From Methanobacteriota archaeon (lineage in GTDB: Archaea > Thermoplasmatota > Thermoplasmata > RBG-16-68-12): a stretch of DNA of 9,204 nucleotides. The notes beneath the pieces are model-generated. The model saw nothing but the letters and a program-made list of their open reading frames with translations, searched no databases and was not told the origin of the DNA. A program made the translations under genes and the position numbers. This document shows, one piece after another, positions 6,360 through 9,204 of this stretch. How positions within the stretch are numbered: the stretch's first letter is position 1; each line of letters opens with the position of its first letter. The stretch covers positions 1-9,204 of the forward strand of contig VBMC01000064.1 of NCBI GenBank assembly GCA_005879015.1, read 5' to 3'.

Positions 6360-7588
6360 CACGACACCCGGAACCTCAGGATCGCGGCGATGCCACCGAA
6401 CGCCCGCAGGAGGAGTTGGCCCTCCTCCGAGTCCTTGGAGATGAGCTCCACGTTCGTCCCCATCTGCCCCGCGATGCCCGTGAGGTCTTCGATGAGCTCG
6501 CGGTTCTCGAGGACGGTGAGAGGCCCGCCGTCGTTCGGGCACGTCGGCAGTTCGCCCGCGTCGTCGACGGTCTTCTCACCCTCCCAATCGCCGTTCGCGC
6601 ACCGCAACTTGAGGCGGACCTTCCGAAGGCCTTCGGAGATCAGCAGGGAGTCGACCGCGCCGAGCCGCAGCGCGTTCCGCACTTGATCCTCCCCGTAGGC
6701 GGCGAGGCCGCCGTCCGCCTTCCGGATCTCCTCCATCAGGCGTTGGACGAGGGACTTCTCCCGCATCAGGTCGAGGCCGCTGAGGATCTCGCGGGACTTC
6801 TCGACGAGCTCCCGCAATCCATATTCGTCCGTGTAGCCGGTGTCGAGGAACGTCGGGAGGACCTTTTTCTTCAACTCGTGGTGGAGGTAGTCGCCCGTCG
6901 CGAATTCTTCCTTCGAGTAGCCGGGACCTCCGACGATGATCCCCTTCAGGTCCGGCCGGTTCAAGTACGCTTCCGTCATCAGATCTCCGATCTTCTTGTA
7001 CCACTCGTGGACCGCGATGTCATGGCCCCGCTCGAATCGCCGCGCGCTCTGACCGCCCATCCGATGCTTGGACGGCACCTGCGATTGTAAGTTCTTGATC
7101 ACCTCGATTCGTTTTCCGCGGAGCAAGCCGAGCGTGGCCTCGCTCCAGTCGATCACGAGGAGCCCGTAGACGTCCTTCTCCGCGAGCATCTCGTGCAGGG
7201 GCTCCGTGTAGAACTTCGAGTCGCAACGATACAGGAACGAGACCACGGGTTCCGGCGGCTCGAGTACGAACGTGACCATCTGCGTCTGATCCGCACCGAC
7301 CTGTTTGTGTCCGGTGAAGAGGACGAGGCCGTTCGGAGGGGGCATCTTGTACGCCTTGAGACGCTGCATCGCAGACTCGATCGCCTGCGTCACGTGCTTG
7401 CGGGTGCTCGCGCTCTTGATGTTCGACGATTGCGACTGCTCTCCCCGAAGGTAGTTCGTCACATCGAAGATCGGCCGCTCCGGCGGGATGTACACGCTCA
7501 CGAGTTCCGTGCCGCGGCCGACCGCTTCTTCGATCTGCTCGAGAGCGCGGCGGAACTTGTATTTGTCCATCCCAGACATTTGAGCCAT
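6359..7588 (-). CDS. prf1: Archaeal peptide chain release factor 1 (aRF1/eRF1 family)
   Basis: A 409-residue protein, the normal length for aRF1. It recognises all three stop codons in the ribosomal A site and triggers peptide release. The N domain (about 1-138) has the stop-codon-reading motifs NIKS (56-59, in SSNIKSASTRKHV) and YxCxxxF (Y120, C122, F126). The M domain has the catalytic GGQ at 178-180 (MGGQSARRFER), whose Gln reaches the peptidyl-transferase centre. The C domain (about 271-409) ends in the typical SEEGQLLLRAFGGIAAILRF. Its small zinc-finger-like insert (about 328-355) retains only two cysteines, C330 and C350, where I would expect CxxC pairs, so metal binding may be lost. 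The ATG at 7588 has a GGTGA site six nt upstream (7595-7599); Met4 and Met7 are alternatives. The stop overlaps the argS start by one base (TGATG). The gene is divergent from UMP kinase across a 60-bp spacer. Confidence 0.96.
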   Translation of the reverse strand: MAQMSGMDKYKFRRALEQIEEAVGRGTELVSVYIPPERPIFDVTNYLRGEQSQSSNIKSASTRKHVTQAIESAMQRLKAYKMPPPNGLVLFTGHKQVGADQTQMVTFVLEPPEPVVSFLYRCDSKFYTEPLHEMLAEKDVYGLLVIDWSEATLGLLRGKRIEVIKNLQSQVPSKHRMGGQSARRFERGHDIAVHEWYKKIGDLMTEAYLNRPDLKGIIVGGPGYSKEEFATGDYLHHELKKKVLPTFLDTGYTDEYGLRELVEKSREILSGLDLMREKSLVQRLMEEIRKADGGLAAYGEDQVRNALRLGAVDSLLISEGLRKVRLKLRCANGDWEGEKTVDDAGELPTCPNDGGPLTVLENRELIEDLTGIAGQMGTNVELISKDSEEGQLLLRAFGGIAAILRFRVS

Positions 7589-7594
7589 TGCGTC

Positions 7595-7599
7595 TCACC
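7595..7599 (-). promoter_or_regulatory. Shine-Dalgarno site for aRF1
   Basis: The minus strand reads GGTGA six nt before the ATG at 7588. It pairs with the anti-SD end of 16S rRNA and favours Met1 over the in-frame Met4 and Met7 as the start of aRF1. Confidence 0.5.
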
Positions 7600-7605
7600 A
7601 CACAG

Positions 7606-7613
7606 TTATTTAT
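7606..7613. promoter_or_regulatory. AT-rich TATA-like box in the divergent aRF1 / UMP kinase spacer
   Basis: TTATTTAT (plus strand) is the strongest AT-rich element in the 60-bp spacer 7589-7648. Read rightward, a start site about 25 nt on falls near 7635, giving UMP kinase a leader of about 14 nt, which fits its lack of a ribosome-binding site. Read leftward (ATAAATAA), the start would fall near 7584, just inside the annotated aRF1 start. aRF1 may therefore use another upstream element, such as the AT-rich stretch at 7642-7650, or begin at Met4. Confidence 0.35.
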
Positions 7614-7648
7614 CGTTCATTACCTTTTGCGTCGCGAACGAGATTTGT

Positions 7649-8335
7649 ATGGAGAAAGTCGTCGTATCCCTCGGCGGTTCCGTCCTCGTTCCGGGGGACG
7701 ACGACGCCCGATACCTGCGCGATGTCGCGCGCCTTTTCCGAGATGTTTCATCGCGGGTGAAGTTGTTCGTCGTCACGGGCGGCGGTCGCGTTGCGCGATA
7801 CTACATTGAGACAGGACGGTCCGTTGGGATTCGCGAACGATCGCTCGACGAGTTCGGGATCGCTATCACACGCTTGAACGCGCGGCTTCTGTCGGCCGCC
7901 CTGGGCGGTCGGGCGAACCGCGAGCCCGCCACCAGCTACGCCGCGGCCTCGAAGCTCGGAAAGAGATACCCAATCGTCGTTATGGGCGGGACGCGGCCTG
8001 GACACACGACGGACCGCGTCGCGGCGTCCCTGGCCCGGTTCGTTGATGCCCATCGGATCGTAAACGCGACCTCGGTCGACGGAGTGTACAGCGCGGACCC
8101 CAAGAAGGACCCTGACGCGCGCCTTCTCCCGCGGATGGGATTCGAGGACCTCGTCAGCCTGTCCGGCAAGGAGCATCGGACCGCGGGACCGAGCGTCGTC
8201 TTCGACCCGGTGGCCGCCCGCGTGGTCGCTCGGGATCGGACGCCTCTGAGCGTGGTCCACGGCCGGGACCTCCGAGCTTTGCGGGCCGCGCTCCTCGGCG
8301 AGCCGTTCCATGGAACCCGCGTAACGGACGAATGA
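7649..8335 (+). CDS. pyrH: Uridylate (UMP) kinase, archaeal type
   Basis: A 228-residue amino-acid-kinase-fold enzyme that phosphorylates UMP to UDP with ATP, in the cytosolic pyrimidine pathway. The length fits the archaeal branch (about 225 residues). Recognisable motifs in order are VVVSLGGSVLVPG (4-16, phosphate-binding loop), VVTGGGRVARYYI (41-53, UMP-binding region), LDEFGIAITRLNARLL (66-81), VMGGTRPGHTTDRVAA (111-126) and NATSVDGVYSADPKKDPDA (139-157, ATP/UMP site). The ATG at 7649 is chosen because it places the first beta strand and GG loop at the N-terminus, as in relatives. The open frame continues upstream to 7193, but that part is antisense to aRF1 and has no family resemblance. 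No Shine-Dalgarno site precedes the ATG, so the mRNA is probably leaderless or short-leadered. It is the first gene of a three-gene cluster; the next gene starts 13 nt after its stop. Confidence 0.95.
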   Translation: MEKVVVSLGGSVLVPGDDDARYLRDVARLFRDVSSRVKLFVVTGGGRVARYYIETGRSVGIRERSLDEFGIAITRLNARLLSAALGGRANREPATSYAAASKLGKRYPIVVMGGTRPGHTTDRVAASLARFVDAHRIVNATSVDGVYSADPKKDPDARLLPRMGFEDLVSLSGKEHRTAGPSVVFDPVAARVVARDRTPLSVVHGRDLRALRAALLGEPFHGTRVTDE

Positions 8336-8337
8336 GC

Positions 8338-8342
8338 GGAGG
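8338..8342 (+). promoter_or_regulatory. Strong Shine-Dalgarno site selecting a GTG start
   Basis: GGAGG lies just after the UMP kinase stop codon (8333-8335) and six nt before the GTG at 8349. It is the best ribosome-binding site in the window and decides the start of the small membrane protein, which has no ATG at its N-terminus. Confidence 0.7.
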
Positions 8343-8348
8343 CGCCGC

Positions 8349-8753
8349 GTGAACCGGCGGATTTGGTACGAGCTGCTCGCGGCCGGCGTCCTCGCGCTCT
8401 CCCTCGCCAGCGCGATCCTTGCGGCCGCCGGAGCCGCACTCCAACAGACTCTCGGGGTCGCGGCATCGTCGCTGTGCGCGGTCGCTTTCTTGATACCTGG
8501 TCTCCACTTCCTCGGATATTCGCGGCGTCTGCGGTCCCGTGATCTCGCGCTCGCGCATACAGCTGCCTTCGTGCGGAGCCGCGATGCCATCCGAATCCAG
8601 GATTTGGCGAATGAACTCCGGGTGCCGCCGGACGACGCGGATCGGATTCTCCGGATGGCGGTCGAGGAGGGCTATCTCGACGGGACGTTCGAATCGGAGG
8701 ATCGGTTCGTGCCGGGACGCCGGCTCGAGCCACGGTCGCCGGAGGGGCGATGA
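8349..8753 (+). CDS. Small membrane-anchored winged-helix protein of unknown function
   Basis: A 134-residue protein starting at GTG. Two membrane helices lie at about residues 8-30 and 35-57, joined by a very short loop. After a basic stretch (RRLRSRD, 59-65) comes a soluble domain of about 55 residues (68-122) with a helix-turn-helix/winged-helix pattern: 'IRIQDLANELRVPPDDADRILRMAVEEGYL', then a short beta-wing 'DGTFESEDRFV'. The tail (123-134) is basic and proline-rich. The basic residues after the second helix suggest that both the N-terminus and the winged-helix domain face the cytoplasm. I do not recognise the family. The domain could bind DNA or RNA, or mediate protein contacts (PCI-like winged helices look similar). 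It sits 13 nt after UMP kinase and overlaps the thpR start (ATGA), so translation of all three is probably linked. A role in RNA or nucleotide metabolism at the membrane is only a guess from context. Confidence 0.75.
   Translation: MNRRIWYELLAAGVLALSLASAILAAAGAALQQTLGVAASSLCAVAFLIPGLHFLGYSRRLRSRDLALAHTAAFVRSRDAIRIQDLANELRVPPDDADRILRMAVEEGYLDGTFESEDRFVPGRRLEPRSPEGR
8741..8745 (+). promoter_or_regulatory. Shine-Dalgarno site for thpR inside the upstream gene
   Basis: GGAGG is embedded in the last codons of the winged-helix gene, four nt before the ATG at 8750. It supports that start and translational coupling through the ATGA overlap. Confidence 0.55.
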
Positions 8754-9204
8754 CGTTCCGAGGATTCATCGCGGTCGACGTGCCCGGTGGCCGGGTTCTC
8801 GACGCACTCGCGAACGACCTCAGAACGACGAGCCCGTCCCTGAAGGTCGTCGGCACCGACCTGCTCCATCTGACGGTCAAATTCCTCGGCGACACGGAGG
8901 AAGGGCTTGTACCTGAGATCGTGACCGCGATCCGTGAGGCGACAGTGAGCCTTCGCCCATTTCGGATCCGCGTCCGAGGGACCGGCGCGTTCCCCAGCCT
9001 CGGGCGGATGAACGTAATCTGGGTGGGCGTGGACGGGGCGGAACCAATCGCGCGCATCGCAGACTCGCTGGAGGCCTCCCTCGAGCGGCTCGGATTCCCG
9101 CGGGAGCGTCGGGCTTGGAAAGCGCACGTCACACTGGCCCGGGTGAAGGGCCGACTGGACCTCGATCGCGTCCGAGGAATCCTCGAGGCCCACGCCACGG
9201 AGGA
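8750..9204 (+). CDS. thpR: RNA 2',3'-cyclic phosphodiesterase / 2'-5' RNA ligase, ThpR family (runs off right edge)
   Basis: The first 151 codons are present; complete relatives are about 180-190 residues, so roughly 35 C-terminal residues are missing. The protein belongs to the 2H phosphoesterase superfamily and shows both catalytic HxT motifs: H40-L-T42 in LLHLTVKFLG and H126-V-T128 in KAHVTLARVK. The start MTFRGFIAVDVP and the central GTGAFPSLGRMNVIWVGV (77-94) are also typical. Family members hydrolyse 2',3'-cyclic phosphates at RNA ends and can join tRNA halves through 2'-5' bonds in vitro; the physiological role in archaea is not settled. The start codon overlaps the stop of the upstream membrane winged-helix gene (ATGA), with GGAGG four nt before it. 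In many archaea thpR lies next to the CCA-adding enzyme gene, so cca is a reasonable expectation beyond the right edge. Confidence 0.92.
   Translation, partial: MTFRGFIAVDVPGGRVLDALANDLRTTSPSLKVVGTDLLHLTVKFLGDTEEGLVPEIVTAIREATVSLRPFRIRVRGTGAFPSLGRMNVIWVGVDGAEPIARIADSLEASLERLGFPRERRAWKAHVTLARVKGRLDLDRVRGILEAHATE

Noticed and set aside
6360..6542. N-terminal extension of the argS frame into aRF1
   Set aside because: The extension is Arg/Pro-rich and out of frame with the conserved aRF1 C-terminus, while ArgRS begins naturally at MGHDPW with the TGATG overlap.
7193..7648. Upstream extension of the UMP kinase frame
   Set aside because: It is antisense to conserved aRF1 codons and precedes the standard kinase N-terminus; the ATG at 7649 fits family length.
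7936..9198. 420-residue minus-strand open frame opposite UMP kinase, the winged-helix gene and thpR
   Set aside because: It is Arg/Ser/Pro-rich and crosses three well-supported plus-strand genes with matching ribosome-binding sites.
1..9204. CRISPR arrays, insertion sequences, integrase sites or phage genes
   Set aside because: I saw no regularly spaced direct repeats, terminal inverted repeats, or transposase or integrase motifs on either strand.

Overview
ORGANISM. The window looks like a GC-rich euryarchaeon, most plausibly of the Thermoplasmatota or a related uncultured lineage, probably from a metagenome. The archaeal calls rest on an aRF1/eRF1-type release factor (NIKS and GGQ motifs), an archaeal-type UMP kinase, a ThpR-type 2'-5' RNA ligase, an ArgRS with the HTSANPTGPLHVGRARN form of the class I signature, TATA-like boxes between divergent genes, and a large PKD-domain surface protein rich in N-glycosylation sequons. 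The phylum is an inference; I could not run a phylogeny. LAYOUT. There are four transcription units. (1) Minus strand, 1397 to 1: a TTG-started SLC13/ArsB-like permease, then the first 31 codons of a protein-L-isoaspartate methyltransferase that runs off the left edge. (2) Plus strand, 1564-4671: a 1035-residue secreted, membrane-anchored surface protein made of carboxypeptidase-regulatory-like, EF-hand-like, PKD and CARDB-like segments, then one membrane helix and a highly charged cytoplasmic tail. (3) Minus strand, 7588 to 4708: aRF1, then argS, coupled through a TGATG overlap. (4) Plus strand, 7649 to the right edge: UMP kinase, a small membrane-anchored winged-helix protein, and ThpR, tightly packed (13-nt gap with a GGAGG site, then an ATGA overlap). 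HOW THEY FIT. Units 3 and 4 diverge from a 60-bp AT-rich spacer and are housekeeping genes: translation termination, tRNA charging, pyrimidine nucleotide supply and RNA-end processing. Units 1 and 2 diverge from a 166-bp spacer with a clear CTTATATA box and concern the cell envelope. Units 2 and 3 converge, with 36 bp between their stops. MAIN ODDITY. The argS reading frame is broken near 5059-5060. The conserved ArgRS sequence continues in another frame straight away, but about 18 residues normally found between the VRYNIVRV and FVQYAHARA motifs are missing. The result is either a real lesion in an essential gene or, more likely, a small assembly deletion. No CRISPR array, insertion sequence, phage gene, tRNA or rRNA was seen, and I found no clear new defence or mobile system. 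The least explained genes are the surface protein and the membrane winged-helix protein.
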